59,106 nucleotides of DNA from an uncultured Catenibacillus sp. (GTDB lineage Bacteria > Bacillota > Clostridia > Lachnospirales > Lachnospiraceae). The position numbers and the translations under genes were made by a program. Within the stretch, counting starts at the first letter, position 1. The number at the start of each line of letters is the position of its first letter. The stretch covers positions 1-59,106 of the forward strand of contig CAKRHR010000014.1 in NCBI GenBank assembly GCA_934339005.1, written 5' to 3'. A model generated the notes under the pieces. The model was not told the origin of the DNA. It saw nothing but the letters and a program-made list of their open reading frames with translations, and made no database searches. This document shows positions 35,228-44,160 of the stretch, in pieces.

Positions 35228-35271
35228 AATAAGCCTGCATTCTGATACAAGAAGAATGCAGGCTTATTTTT
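35228..35271 (+). terminator. intrinsic terminator of the unknown gene
   Basis: AATAAGCCTGCATTCT and AGAATGCAGGCTTATT form a perfect 16-bp stem with a 9-base loop and a following T run. Confidence 0.92.
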
Positions 35272-35306
35272 GAATGAACAAAACTTTATAATTTTGTTTT
35301 CATATA

Positions 35307-35335
35307 TTGACACATATTCCACTTTCGCTTATAAT
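35307..35335 (+). promoter_or_regulatory. consensus sigma-A promoter upstream of the MATE gene
   Basis: TTGACA and TATAAT are exactly 17 bases apart, a full consensus. Transcription would begin near 35342, leaving a leader of about 185 bases before the MATE start codon. Confidence 0.8.
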
Positions 35336-35421
35336 GAAATTCCAAAACTAATGTGAATTTTTCTAAGTTTATTTTACAACAATAACACAACAATCATTGT
35401 TGCAAATACTTATTTTTCGTC

Positions 35422-35450
35422 ACATCACCTGTCGGTGATGTATTTTTTTT
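35422..35450 (+). terminator. leader terminator (possible attenuator) before the MATE gene
   Basis: ACATCACC and GGTGATGT form an 8-bp stem with a 4-base loop followed by eight T residues. It lies between the promoter at 35307 and the start codon, so it would stop transcription before the gene unless prevented. An upstream CAACAAT/ATTGTTG hairpin could be part of a switch. No known riboswitch class was recognised. Confidence 0.7.
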
Positions 35451-35527
35451 GCTCAAAATTACTTAAATTGAGTGATTTATTATTAAATAACATTAACCTT
35501 TAATATGAACATAAGGAGAAGAACACA

Positions 35528-36871
35528 ATGGAACAAACCTATATGAAAACAAAAAAAATACTTCCGCTTGTATTATCTATGTCATTGCCTATGGTATTAT
35601 CCATGCTAGTGAATTCGCTTTATAACATCGTCGACAGTTATTTTGTTGCGCGTATCAGCGATGAGGCGATGACAGCATTATCCCTTGTTTATCCGATACA
35701 GATTCTGGTCAATTCGGTAGCTGTGGGATTTGGTATCGGTATTAATTCGGCAGCCTCCTATTTTCTTGGTGCCAAAAATCACCGAAAAGCCAATGATATC
35801 GTATCTTCCGGTATTGTACTAAGTCTTGTGCACGGTATTTTATTTACGATATTAACGATGTGCTTTACACCATTTTTTATCGGCTTATTTACAGAAAACG
35901 CACAGGTATTAGCCTACAGCTTGAAATACGCTTATATTGTATTTGCCTTCACCATTCCAAACATCATCGCCATTACTTTTGAAAAGATTTTCCAGGCAGA
36001 AGGCCAGATGAGCATTTCCATGATCAGTATGTTATGTGGATGTATCGTCAATATTATTCTGGACCCATTAATGATTTTTGGTATTGGTCCGTTTCCTGAA
36101 ATGGGGATTACAGGTGCAGCTCTGGCCACCGGTATCGGCCAGGTTGTTCCTTTGATTGTATACCTTGCATTTTACTTTAAAAAGCCTTTGCCACTGCGCA
36201 TTGAATTTCATTCCGGCATGTTTAATAAAAGCCTTTGTGGACGGATGTATCGTGTCGGCATTCCGGCAGCCTTAAACATGGCGCTGCCATCATTTATGAT
36301 TACTGCACTTAACGGCATCTTAGCTGTTTATTCCGATTTGTATGTCCTTGTGCTTGGTATTTATTTTAAGTTACAGACGTTTATTTATCTGACAGCCAAC
36401 GGCATTGTTCAGGGTATTCGACCGATTATCGGATATAATTACGGGGCAGGAGAGCACAGACGCGTCAAACGGATTTTTTATACCGCACTCAGTCTGATTG
36501 CAGGCATCATGGTCGTTGGTACTATCATCTGTGTGATATTTGCAGGCCAGTTGACAGGATTATTTTCTTCAAAGCCTGAAACCATTGCGATTGGTAAGTC
36601 TGCAATTCGCATTATCAGTATGGGCTTTTTAGCTTCAGCGGTGTCTGTGACAGCATGCGGTGCCTTAGAAGGTCTTGGCAAGGGCGGTGCATCATTACTT
36701 GTATCCTTGCTCCGCTACATTATTATTCCAATTCCTGCGGCGTGGCTGCTTGCAACTTTTGCAGGAGTAGAGTATACATGGCACGCCTTTTGGATTGGCG
36801 AGCTTATCACAGGCATTGCCGCCTTCATCTTATACATGAAGCAGACACAAAACCAAAGTCCAAAGTTCTGA
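35528..36871 (+). CDS. MATE-family multidrug/cation efflux transporter
   Basis: A 447-residue membrane protein with twelve predicted helices. The opening LPLVLSMSLPMVLSMLVNSLYNIVDSYFV and the second-half repeat VGIPAALNMALPSFMITAL are typical of the two six-helix bundles of MATE exporters (NorM/DinF group), which expel drugs or metabolites using sodium or proton gradients. GQVVPLIVYL and GIRPIIGYNYGAG are further family segments. The substrate is unknown. AAGGAGAAG precedes the ATG. The leader terminator upstream suggests inducible expression. Confidence 0.9.
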   Translation: MEQTYMKTKKILPLVLSMSLPMVLSMLVNSLYNIVDSYFVARISDEAMTALSLVYPIQILVNSVAVGFGIGINSAASYFLGAKNHRKANDIVSSGIVLSLVHGILFTILTMCFTPFFIGLFTENAQVLAYSLKYAYIVFAFTIPNIIAITFEKIFQAEGQMSISMISMLCGCIVNIILDPLMIFGIGPFPEMGITGAALATGIGQVVPLIVYLAFYFKKPLPLRIEFHSGMFNKSLCGRMYRVGIPAALNMALPSFMITALNGILAVYSDLYVLVLGIYFKLQTFIYLTANGIVQGIRPIIGYNYGAGEHRRVKRIFYTALSLIAGIMVVGTIICVIFAGQLTGLFSSKPETIAIGKSAIRIISMGFLASAVSVTACGALEGLGKGGASLLVSLLRYIIIPIPAAWLLATFAGVEYTWHAFWIGELITGIAAFILYMKQTQNQSPKF

Positions 36872-36905
36872 ATAAAGTTCAAAAATAATTAACAAGCAGC
36901 AAACA

Positions 36906-36974
36906 AACCCCGTGTGATATATCAAAAGTTGGATATCTTTTAAAGATAAGTCAACCAATATATCAAACGGGGTT
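36906..36974. terminator. long palindrome between convergent MATE and LysR genes
   Basis: AACCCCGT at one end pairs with ACGGGGTT at the other, and GATATAT, GTTGG and ATATCTTT inside pair with matching arms. The structure is symmetrical and probably terminates in both directions, although the T run is weak. It could also be a small repeat element. Confidence 0.55.
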
Positions 36975-37015
36975 ATTCTAATTCACAGAAAATTTATACC
37001 ATCAAACAGAATTTT

Positions 37016-37918
37016 TTATACCATCAAATGGCTGTTCGTTGAAAGTGTTCGGATAAATAATGAAATTGCCGGATTATAATTATCTTTACGCCATATGGCC
37101 AGCGCAGCAAGTTTCTCTTTATCGTTAGTATTGATACACATCAATGAACTGTTATGTCTTGATTTACAATTCTCATCAAGCACTGTATAACCAAGTCCGG
37201 ATTCCACCATCAAAACAATATCTTCAATTGTTGAAGCAGTACGAATCTTTTTCGGGGAAAATCCATGACGTTTACAAAACTCAAGAAGATTATTATAGCC
37301 GCCAAAAGAGATATCCGGGTCAATTGCAATCGCTGTTTCATCCTTTAAATCTGACATCTTAAAATCTGCTTTTTTTGCCAGTGGATGATGACTTGAAATC
37401 ACACAGTCACCGGAAGCTGTATACAGACTTTCATATAAAATATCCTGGTCTTTATAAGAATTCAAATCAAAATCCAGTGTAATCGCAATGTCAATCTCTC
37501 TGCTCTTAAGTGAATTTCGAAGTGCTTTGAAATTACCACGCACAAGATCAATCGTGATGGTCGGGTAGAGCATTGTCAGTTGTGCAATTGCTGATGGCAG
37601 AAAATGCTCGGCCTCCTGCGCCTCAATAATCCCAATCTGCAGCTTTAAGTCTTTGCCCTCCTCAGCCTGACGCGCCTTTGAAAGCGCCACAGCTAATTGG
37701 TCATTAATCTTTGTAAATTCTTCATATAACACCGCACCCGCAGGTGTCAGACGAACGAATTTCTTTGTTCTGATAAATAATTTTAAACCAAGTTCTTCTT
37801 CAAGACTGGCAATATTTCGACTGAGTGATGATTGAGCAACAAACAACTTTTTCGAAGCTTCTGTAAAATTCAAACAAGTTGCCACTGCCAAAAAATACTC
37901 GATTTGAGCAGTTGTCAT
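37016..37918 (-). CDS. LysR-family transcriptional regulator
   Basis: A 300-residue regulator. The N-terminal helix-turn-helix is at about residues 3-60 (LAVATCLNFTEASKKLFVAQSSLSRNIASLEEELG), followed by a linker helix and a two-lobed effector-binding domain from about 90. LysR proteins usually control a divergent neighbour; here this is the gene pair starting at 38074. The spacer has a loose AATTAGCT / AGCTAAATT inverted repeat that may be its site. The effector is unknown. Confidence 0.9.
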   Translation of the reverse strand: MTTAQIEYFLAVATCLNFTEASKKLFVAQSSLSRNIASLEEELGLKLFIRTKKFVRLTPAGAVLYEEFTKINDQLAVALSKARQAEEGKDLKLQIGIIEAQEAEHFLPSAIAQLTMLYPTITIDLVRGNFKALRNSLKSREIDIAITLDFDLNSYKDQDILYESLYTASGDCVISSHHPLAKKADFKMSDLKDETAIAIDPDISFGGYNNLLEFCKRHGFSPKKIRTASTIEDIVLMVESGLGYTVLDENCKSRHNSSLMCINTNDKEKLAALAIWRKDNYNPAISLFIRTLSTNSHLMV

Positions 37919-37992
37919 CAGCTCGTCCTCCTTTATGTATAATTAGCTATATAATACCATCTTATGATGCCAGTGTCAAAAGCTAAATTATA

Positions 37993-38021
37993 TTGACGAA
38001 TCCGGAAAAATTGTATATAGT
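37993..38021 (+). promoter_or_regulatory. promoter of the DUF-type/AraC gene pair
   Basis: TTGACG and TATAGT are 17 bases apart, about 53 bases before the start codon at 38074, in the spacer shared with the divergent LysR gene. Confidence 0.6.
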
Positions 38022-38073
38022 AACATTATCAATTAAATTTGTAACGATAATTTTATAAAAGCAGGTGAACATC

Positions 38074-38838
38074 ATGTCAAATTCGGTTTATTTACACATT
38101 TTGATTCATTTAAATGACGAAACAATCAGCTATGGCGGTCAATACAGAGTCCCTGTGGGTGAGCATCTTTTAGATTTTCTGTATTACAATGATAACGATG
38201 CAAAGACCGAAGTCAGCACACATCCATATTTTCTGCTGACAGATACGAAAGCCTCTGAGATGACAGAAAAACTTGAAAAGCTTCAGTCCATTTACCGTGA
38301 ATTGTTAAAGCATATTTCCAGCGGTGATACGGATTTCGATGCGACAGATATGCTTTGTCAGAATTATTTTAATCATTATCACTGCATCGCCAGCATGCAT
38401 GTGTCATTAGATGATGCACAGGCGATGACACTTGATTATATGACAAAGGATTTTGAGGATTGTCTGTATATTGAGTTAGCTGAGCTGCTTCGCCGTCACA
38501 GAATCCTTAAACATTGTAAAAACTGCGGCCGGTTATTTGTTGCACCAAAGGGCAATGTCGATTATTGTCAGCGTGTATTTACCCCGGATGGCAAAACCTG
38601 TGCTCAGGTCGGTTATGCTCAGACCTTTGCTAAAAGTGTCAAAAGCGATGAACTGCTTCAGGCTTACACCCGCGCCTACAAAGCGCATTATGCCCGCATG
38701 ACAAAGCCTAGAAAACGCGCCGCCAATATGACCCGTGATGATTTTGAGCAGTGGTATAAGGAAGCAAAATTAAATCTTGAAAAAGCCCGTCGAGGGGAAA
38801 TTGCTGCGGAGGCATTTTACGAATGGCTGAAAATCTGA
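38074..38838 (+). CDS. protein of unknown function with a Cys cluster (DUF6076-like)
   Basis: A 254-residue soluble protein. The middle has KHCKNCGRLF near residues 145-154, then YCQR and KTCAQVG, a four-Cys arrangement that probably binds zinc and is like the C-terminal part of DUF6076-type proteins. The end is helical and charged (KPRKRAANMTRDDFEQWYKEAK). The start at 38074 has AGGTGA 5 bases before it. It overlaps the AraC gene by 16 bases, so the two are co-translated; it may modulate that regulator. The molecular role is unknown. Confidence 0.65.
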   Translation: MSNSVYLHILIHLNDETISYGGQYRVPVGEHLLDFLYYNDNDAKTEVSTHPYFLLTDTKASEMTEKLEKLQSIYRELLKHISSGDTDFDATDMLCQNYFNHYHCIASMHVSLDDAQAMTLDYMTKDFEDCLYIELAELLRRHRILKHCKNCGRLFVAPKGNVDYCQRVFTPDGKTCAQVGYAQTFAKSVKSDELLQAYTRAYKAHYARMTKPRKRAANMTRDDFEQWYKEAKLNLEKARRGEIAAEAFYEWLKI

Positions 38839-39668
38839 AATCTATGAAAATCAACCATGAGCTTGTTCTTCCAAATGAGGGTCTTCATTTTAAAGTGTTT
38901 CTATTTGAAGGCTATGAAGGCAATTATCACCGTGAAAATCACTGGCATCAATCCATTGAAATTTTTGCTGTCTGCGAGGGACAACTGACATTTCAGATGA
39001 GTGACAGACGATGGACGCTTAATCCCGGTCAATTTGTCATTGTCAATTCAAACGAGATTCACGGTGTGCTTGCACCAGACCCGAACAAAACCATTGTGCT
39101 GCAGATTCCATTACAGACATTTGAAAACTATTTTACAGGAGAACAGTTTATCTGGTTTTCGCATGAACCGGGGCAGCAGGATGAACGCGTCATGGAATTG
39201 ATTCGTGAAATCTATGATATTTATACAGAAAAAGCCTATGGCTATCATTTCAGCGCCACGGCCTGCTTTTTCCATCTTATGTACCTTCTTGTCACGGAAT
39301 ACCGCATGACAGAGGTCAGTCAGGAATTTTATAAAAGCAGTAAAAAACTGAATAAATTATCCGAGATTACTTCTTATATGAAAACGCATCACAGCAGTGA
39401 TATGCAGCTTACAGACGTTGCAAAAACCTTTGGTTATTCGCCGACATATCTGTCCCGGATGTTTAAAAAATATGCCGGGGTGAACTTTAAAAATTATCTT
39501 CAGAGTGTACGGATTGAGTTTGCACTGGACGAATTAAAAAACAGCCGTCAAAGCATCAACGCCATTGCACTTGAACACGGATTTCCAAACAGCAAGGCTT
39601 TTGCGAGAGCCTTTTTTGCCAAATACGGAATCCTGCCAAGCGATTATCGAAAAAAGGCAAAAAATTGA
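38823..39668 (+). CDS. AraC-family transcriptional regulator
   Basis: A 281-residue regulator with an N-terminal cupin (HRENHWHQSIEIFAVCEG, then LNPGQFVIVNSNEIHGV) and a C-terminal pair of helix-turn-helix motifs (VAKTFGYSPTYLSRMFKKYAG; IALEHGFPNSKAFARAFFAKYG). It overlaps the preceding gene by 16 bases, with GCGGAGG placed well before the ATG. The next two genes, on the same strand, encode a sugar isomerase and a sugar kinase, so sugar-dependent control of these is the likely job. Confidence 0.9.
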   Translation: MAENLKSMKINHELVLPNEGLHFKVFLFEGYEGNYHRENHWHQSIEIFAVCEGQLTFQMSDRRWTLNPGQFVIVNSNEIHGVLAPDPNKTIVLQIPLQTFENYFTGEQFIWFSHEPGQQDERVMELIREIYDIYTEKAYGYHFSATACFFHLMYLLVTEYRMTEVSQEFYKSSKKLNKLSEITSYMKTHHSSDMQLTDVAKTFGYSPTYLSRMFKKYAGVNFKNYLQSVRIEFALDELKNSRQSINAIALEHGFPNSKAFARAFFAKYGILPSDYRKKAKN

Positions 39669-39785
39669 CATGAATTGGCTACTTTATAGGTAGATATTTC
39701 ATTTAAAAGTTGATAAAATGGCATTAGACAACATATTAAAAATCTTTTTAATTTAATGTATATTTTTATGAGGAGGTCATTTTTT

Positions 39786-41270
39786 ATGAACAACATGCCA
39801 GAACTTAAAATTGGTGTGGTTGCAGTCAGCCGTGACTGTTTCCCTGAAAGTTTATCTGTCAACAGAAGAAAGGCTCTGATGGAAGCCTACACAGCCAAAT
39901 ACGGCAGTGATGAGATTTATGAATGTCCAGTGTGTATCGTTGAAAGCGAAATTCACATGGTACAGGCCCTTGAAGATTTAAAGCATGCCGGATGTAACGC
40001 ACTTGTTGTTTACCTTGGCAACTTCGGTCCTGAAATTGCCGAAACACTTTTAGCAAAACACTTTGATGGCCCTAAGATGTTTATTGCAGCAGCAGAAGAA
40101 TCCATGAATAACCTTGTACAGGGTCGTGGCGATGCTTACTGCGGTATGTTAAATGCAAGCTACAACTTAAAACTTCGCGGTGTGAAAGCATACATTCCTG
40201 AAAAACCAGTTGGCACAGCCGAAGAATGTGCAGATATGATTGCAGCCTTCCGTCCAATCGCAAGAGCTGTCATCGCATTAAACAGCTTAAAGATTATCAG
40301 CTTTGGACCTCGTCCATTAAACTTCCTTGCATGTAATGCTCCAATCCAGCAGTTATACAACCTTGGTGTTGAGATTGAAGAAAACTCCGAACTTGACCTT
40401 TTCGAAGCATTCCACAAACATGACGGTGACGAACGCATTCCTGCCGTTGTTAAAGAAATGGAAGAGGAACTTGGTGCAGGCAACAAAAAACCTGAGATTC
40501 TTGCCAAACTTGCACAGTACGAAATCACATTAAAAGACTGGATCCGTGACCACAAGGGTTACAGAAAATACGTTGCCATTGCCGGAAAATGCTGGCCTGC
40601 ATTCCAGACACAGTTTGGCTTCGTACCTTGCTATGTCAACAGCCGTCTGACAGGACAGGGCATCCCTGTATCCTGCGAAGTTGATATTTACGGCGCATTA
40701 AGCGAATTTATCGGTACAGTTGTCAGCCAGGATGCTGTGACACTTCTGGATATTAACAACACAGTACCTTATGATTTATATCACACAGATATCGAAGGCA
40801 AATTCCCATACACATCTGATGATGTATTTATGGGCTTCCACTGTGGTAATACAACAACTAAGAAATTATCCTTCTGTGAAATGAAATACCAGATGATTAT
40901 GGCACGTTCACTGCCGGAAGAAGTTACACAGGGTACCCTTGAAGGCGATATCGTACCTGGTGACATTACATTCTATCGTCTGCAGAGCACATCCGACAAT
41001 AAACTCCGTGCTTACATCGCACAGGGTGAAGTGCTTCCTGTAAAGACACGCTCATTTGGTTCTATCGGTATTTTTGCAATTCCTGAAATGGGCAGATTCT
41101 ACCGCCATGTTCTGATCGAAGGCAATTATCCTCATCACGGCGCTGTTGCATTTGGCCACTTTGGTAAAGAATTATTTGAAGTCTTTAAATACATTGGTGT
41201 TGATGTCAGCGAAATCGGCTACAATCAGCCAAAGGGTGTACGTTACCCAACAGAAAACCCTTGGAGATAA
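39786..41270 (+). CDS. L-fucose/L-arabinose isomerase-family protein
   Basis: A 494-residue cytoplasmic enzyme of the L-fucose isomerase-like superfamily (COG2407 type). Typical parts are LKIGVVAVSRDCFPESL at the start, LVVYLGNFGPEIAETLLA, GPRPLNFLACNAPIQQLYNLGVEIEE and DVFMGFHCGNTTTKKL. The substrate is not known from sequence. The pentulokinase-type gene 14 bases on suggests an aldopentose (for example xylose, D-arabinose or a related sugar) that is isomerised and then phosphorylated. No classical xylA is present here. GAGGAGG precedes the ATG at 39786, which is preferred over an in-frame start at 39756. Confidence 0.78.
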   Translation: MNNMPELKIGVVAVSRDCFPESLSVNRRKALMEAYTAKYGSDEIYECPVCIVESEIHMVQALEDLKHAGCNALVVYLGNFGPEIAETLLAKHFDGPKMFIAAAEESMNNLVQGRGDAYCGMLNASYNLKLRGVKAYIPEKPVGTAEECADMIAAFRPIARAVIALNSLKIISFGPRPLNFLACNAPIQQLYNLGVEIEENSELDLFEAFHKHDGDERIPAVVKEMEEELGAGNKKPEILAKLAQYEITLKDWIRDHKGYRKYVAIAGKCWPAFQTQFGFVPCYVNSRLTGQGIPVSCEVDIYGALSEFIGTVVSQDAVTLLDINNTVPYDLYHTDIEGKFPYTSDDVFMGFHCGNTTTKKLSFCEMKYQMIMARSLPEEVTQGTLEGDIVPGDITFYRLQSTSDNKLRAYIAQGEVLPVKTRSFGSIGIFAIPEMGRFYRHVLIEGNYPHHGAVAFGHFGKELFEVFKYIGVDVSEIGYNQPKGVRYPTENPWR

Positions 41271-41284
41271 TTGGAGGTTCGCAC

Positions 41285-42745
41285 ATGTTATTTATCGGTG
41301 TAGATGTCGGCACATCCGCAGTCAAATTACTGCTCATGGATGAAGCCGGAAAAATACATAACATTGTTTCAAAAGAATATCCTCTGTTTTTCCCACATCC
41401 GGGTTGGTCAGAACAAAATCCTTCAGACTGGTTTAACGCCAGTCTTGAAGGCATCAAAGAACTGACCGCAGACTGTGACAAATCCGAGGTTGCCGGTATC
41501 AGCTTTGGTGGTCAGATGCACGGTCTTGTTACTCTGGATAAAGATGACAATGTCATTCGTCCGGCAATTTTATGGAATGACGGTCGTACAGGCAAGGAAA
41601 CAGAGTATTTAAATACAGTGATCGGCAAAGATAAGCTTTCTGCCTATACAGCCAACATCGCTTTTGCAGGCTTTACAGCACCAAAGATTTTATGGATGAA
41701 AGCCAATGAGCCGGAAAACTTTGCACGCATTGCCAAGATTATGCTGCCAAAGGATTATCTGGCTTACAAGTTATCCGGTGCTTTCTGTACAGATTATTCT
41801 GATGCTTCAGGTATGCTTTTAATGGACGTTGAGCATAAATGTTGGTCTAAAGAAATGATGGATATCTGCGGTGTGACAGAAGCGCAGTTGCCAAAACTTT
41901 ATGAAAGTTATGATGTGGTTGGCACATTAAAACCTGAAATTGCTGCCGAACTTGGTTTATCCCAGAATGTCAAAGTTATTGCCGGTGCAGGTGATAATGC
42001 AGCCGCAGCCATTGGTACAGGCACTGTCGGCGAGGGCAGATGTAATCTGTCTATCGGTACATCCGGTACGATTTTTATTTCAAGTAAATCCTTTAAAGTG
42101 GATGATAACAACGCACTTCATTCATTTGCACATGCAGACGGCTATTATCATCTGATGGGCTGTATGCTCAGTGCTGCTTCCTGCAACAAATGGTGGATGG
42201 ATGATATTCTTAAGACAACCGCTTATTCTGATGAGCAGCAGGGTATTGATGTACTTGGTGAAAATCATGTATTTTTCCTGCCATATCTGATGGGAGAGCG
42301 TTCCCCACACAATGATGCCGATGCCAGAGGCGCATTTATCGGCATGAGTATGGATACAACCCGCAAAGATATGACACAGGCTGTCATGGAAGGCGTAGCT
42401 TTCGGCCTCAGAGATTCATTAGAAGTTGCCAGAAAACTTGGCATCAAGATTGACAGTTCAAAGATTTGCGGTGGAGGTGCCAAGAGCCCGCTCTGGAAAA
42501 AGATTATCGCAAATGTCATGAACTTAAAGCTTGAAATCATTGAAAGCGAAGAAGGTCCGGGCTATGGCGCAGCAATCCTTGCAGCCGTTGGCTGTGGCGT
42601 TTACAATTCTGTTGAAGAAGCCACAGATAAGCTTGTCAAAGTCATTGACACTGTTGAACCGGAAGCTGACCTCGTAGAAAAATACGAACAGCGCTACCAG
42701 ACATTTAAAAAATATTACCCGGCATTAAAGGGTATGTTTGAATAA
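41285..42745 (+). CDS. xylB: FGGY-family carbohydrate kinase, xylulokinase-like
   Basis: A 486-residue kinase with the ribonuclease-H-like two-domain fold. IGVDVGTSAVKLLLMDE is the first phosphate loop, ISFGGQMHGLV and LWNDGRTGKET are sugar-site segments as in xylulokinases, IGTSGTIF is the second phosphate loop, and ICGGGAKSPLWKKI the adenosine motif. It phosphorylates a ketopentose, D-xylulose being the best guess. GGAGG lies before the ATG at 41285. It forms a two-gene unit with the isomerase. Confidence 0.85.
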   Translation: MLFIGVDVGTSAVKLLLMDEAGKIHNIVSKEYPLFFPHPGWSEQNPSDWFNASLEGIKELTADCDKSEVAGISFGGQMHGLVTLDKDDNVIRPAILWNDGRTGKETEYLNTVIGKDKLSAYTANIAFAGFTAPKILWMKANEPENFARIAKIMLPKDYLAYKLSGAFCTDYSDASGMLLMDVEHKCWSKEMMDICGVTEAQLPKLYESYDVVGTLKPEIAAELGLSQNVKVIAGAGDNAAAAIGTGTVGEGRCNLSIGTSGTIFISSKSFKVDDNNALHSFAHADGYYHLMGCMLSAASCNKWWMDDILKTTAYSDEQQGIDVLGENHVFFLPYLMGERSPHNDADARGAFIGMSMDTTRKDMTQAVMEGVAFGLRDSLEVARKLGIKIDSSKICGGGAKSPLWKKIIANVMNLKLEIIESEEGPGYGAAILAAVGCGVYNSVEEATDKLVKVIDTVEPEADLVEKYEQRYQTFKKYYPALKGMFE

Positions 42746-43133
42746 AATTTGATAAAATCGTTGCTTTTCTCAATAAGAACGTATATACTTTGTATATACG
42801 CATATATTCAAACGGAATGAATTTTTTCTATCCAAATGATATATGCACTATGAATCAATTTAGAAGTTTTTTATCTGTGATTATACTTGATTTTACATCA
42901 GGTATCATTGATATAACTCTGATGGCAAGGTATATCCGAGCAGGAATAGTTAATTGAGAAACGTTGTATACGGTTTTAATATTATATACAGTTTTAATAT
43001 GCAGGCTTTTTGTTTATTATATTTATTAAAGAATATATGTGATAAAGCCTGACACTTTAACTATACCATCAAGGACATTTCCACCAGAGTGTGTAAATGT
43101 CCTTTTTTTATAGTTTGATTTTGGGAGGTTCTT
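42746..43133 (+). promoter_or_regulatory. 388-base spacer with probable promoter, structured leader and terminator ahead of the nitrogenase-like cluster
   Basis: No gene was found here. It holds a perfect CGTATATAC/GTATATACG palindrome at 42780-42800, possibly ending the kinase message. A plausible promoter (TTGATT, 17 bases, GATATA) is at 42887-42915. An overlapping hairpin CATCAG/CTGATG is at 42896-42924, and a long AGGCTTT/AAAGCCT hairpin lies near 43003-43050. A terminator lies just before the cluster, suggesting control by attenuation. I could not match the leader to a known riboswitch class. Confidence 0.5.
43071..43109 (+). terminator. leader terminator before the first nifH-like gene
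   Basis: AAGGACATTT and AAATGTCCTT form a perfect 10-bp stem with a 14-base loop, followed by a run of T residues, ending 24 bases before the start codon at 43134. Confidence 0.85.
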
Positions 43134-43898
43134 ATGTTAAAAATAGCAATTTACGGCAAAGGCGGCATCGGCAAATCCACCGTCACCTCCAATCTGGCTG
43201 CTGCATTTGCGATGATGGGAAAACGTGTCATCCAGATTGGCTGTGACCCAAAAGCCGATTCCACCATTAATCTGCTCGGCGGGCATCCTCTGCGCCCGGT
43301 GATGAATTATATGCGTGAGGAGGATGCTGACCCCGAACAACTTTCAGATATTGCCAAAGAAGGTTTTGGCGGCGTACTGTGTATCGAAACCGGCGGTCCA
43401 ACACCGGGACTTGGCTGTGCAGGCCGCGGTATCATCGCCACATTTCAGTTGCTTGAAGATTTGGAATTATTTGAGCAGTACAAACCGGATGTTGTCCTTT
43501 ATGATGTCCTTGGTGACGTTGTCTGCGGCGGTTTTGCAGCACCGATTCGTGAAGGCTATGCAAGCAAGGTTTTAATCGTAACCTCCGGTGAAAAAATGGC
43601 ACTGTACGCAGCTAACAACATTGCCAGTGCTGTGCGCAATTTTGAGGACCGCAGCTACGCCAGAGTCTTTGGCATCGTCTTAAATCACCGAAATGTTGAA
43701 AATGAATATGAAAAGGTTCAGGCATTTTCAGAACAAATCCATGTACCGATTGTCGGTGAGATTCCAAGAAGTGATGATATTATTGCCTGCGAAGACGAGG
43801 GTAAAACTGTCATTGAAGGCAATCCTGAAGCGGATGTCAGCAAACGATTTTTTGAACTGGCAAAGCTTTTGCTTAAAGCGGAAAATGACAACTTATAA
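43134..43898 (+). CDS. nitrogenase iron protein-like reductase 1 (NifH-like)
   Basis: A 254-residue ATP-dependent electron donor of the NifH/BchL/CfbC superfamily. The P-loop is GKGGIGKST (8-16), the nucleotide switch CDPKADST is at 37-44, and the two [4Fe-4S]-bridging cysteines are C95 in GLGCAGRG and C131 in DVVCGGF. Those match NifH Cys97 and Cys132. Everything needed for a homodimeric Fe protein is present. It is probably the partner of the NifD/K-like pair at 44161-46553. It is shorter than true NifH at the C-terminus. GGGAGG precedes the ATG. Confidence 0.9.
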   Translation: MLKIAIYGKGGIGKSTVTSNLAAAFAMMGKRVIQIGCDPKADSTINLLGGHPLRPVMNYMREEDADPEQLSDIAKEGFGGVLCIETGGPTPGLGCAGRGIIATFQLLEDLELFEQYKPDVVLYDVLGDVVCGGFAAPIREGYASKVLIVTSGEKMALYAANNIASAVRNFEDRSYARVFGIVLNHRNVENEYEKVQAFSEQIHVPIVGEIPRSDDIIACEDEGKTVIEGNPEADVSKRFFELAKLLLKAENDNL

Positions 43899-43902
43899 TA
43901 AT

Positions 43903-44125
43903 AATATGATGTAAGTGTCAAAAGTCTAAATTGCGATTGTGCTTGCACAAATGAGCACTTTAGACTTATTGACACGCCGAACACCGAAAACGTAATAAAA
44001 TGGCGTGTACACGACATTTTATGGGAGTTTGAGGTGGTCGAGAATTGCGTGAATTGCGTAGCAATGTAGCAATTCGTATACATCAATGAGTGGCAAAATT
44101 TACTTTTGACACTCATATCATAATA
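43903..44125. repeat. MITE-like composite element between nifH-like 1 and nifD-like 1
   Basis: The ends form imperfect inverted repeats: TATGATGTAAGTGTCAAAAG on the left and, inverted, TATGATATGAGTGTCAAAAG on the right. The left 61 bases (43915-43975) make a long hairpin, and match the element at 52550-52610 in opposite orientation with six transitions. Bases 43990-44077 match 57781-57868. No protein is encoded. It may be a non-autonomous mobile element or a message-processing structure. Confidence 0.7.
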
Positions 44126-44160
44126 TATATTTATTAATCAAAAATATACAGCGAGGATTC

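Noticed and set aside
35422..35450. Mini-ykkC (guanidine-II) riboswitch before the MATE gene
   Set aside because: That class needs two hairpins with ACGR loops; here the loop is TGTC and only one such hairpin is seen.
42896..42945. Possible fluoride riboswitch, suggested by CTGATGG in the leader
   Set aside because: The paired GGNGATG segment and pseudoknot partner of the fluoride class are missing, and the downstream genes are not fluoride exporters.
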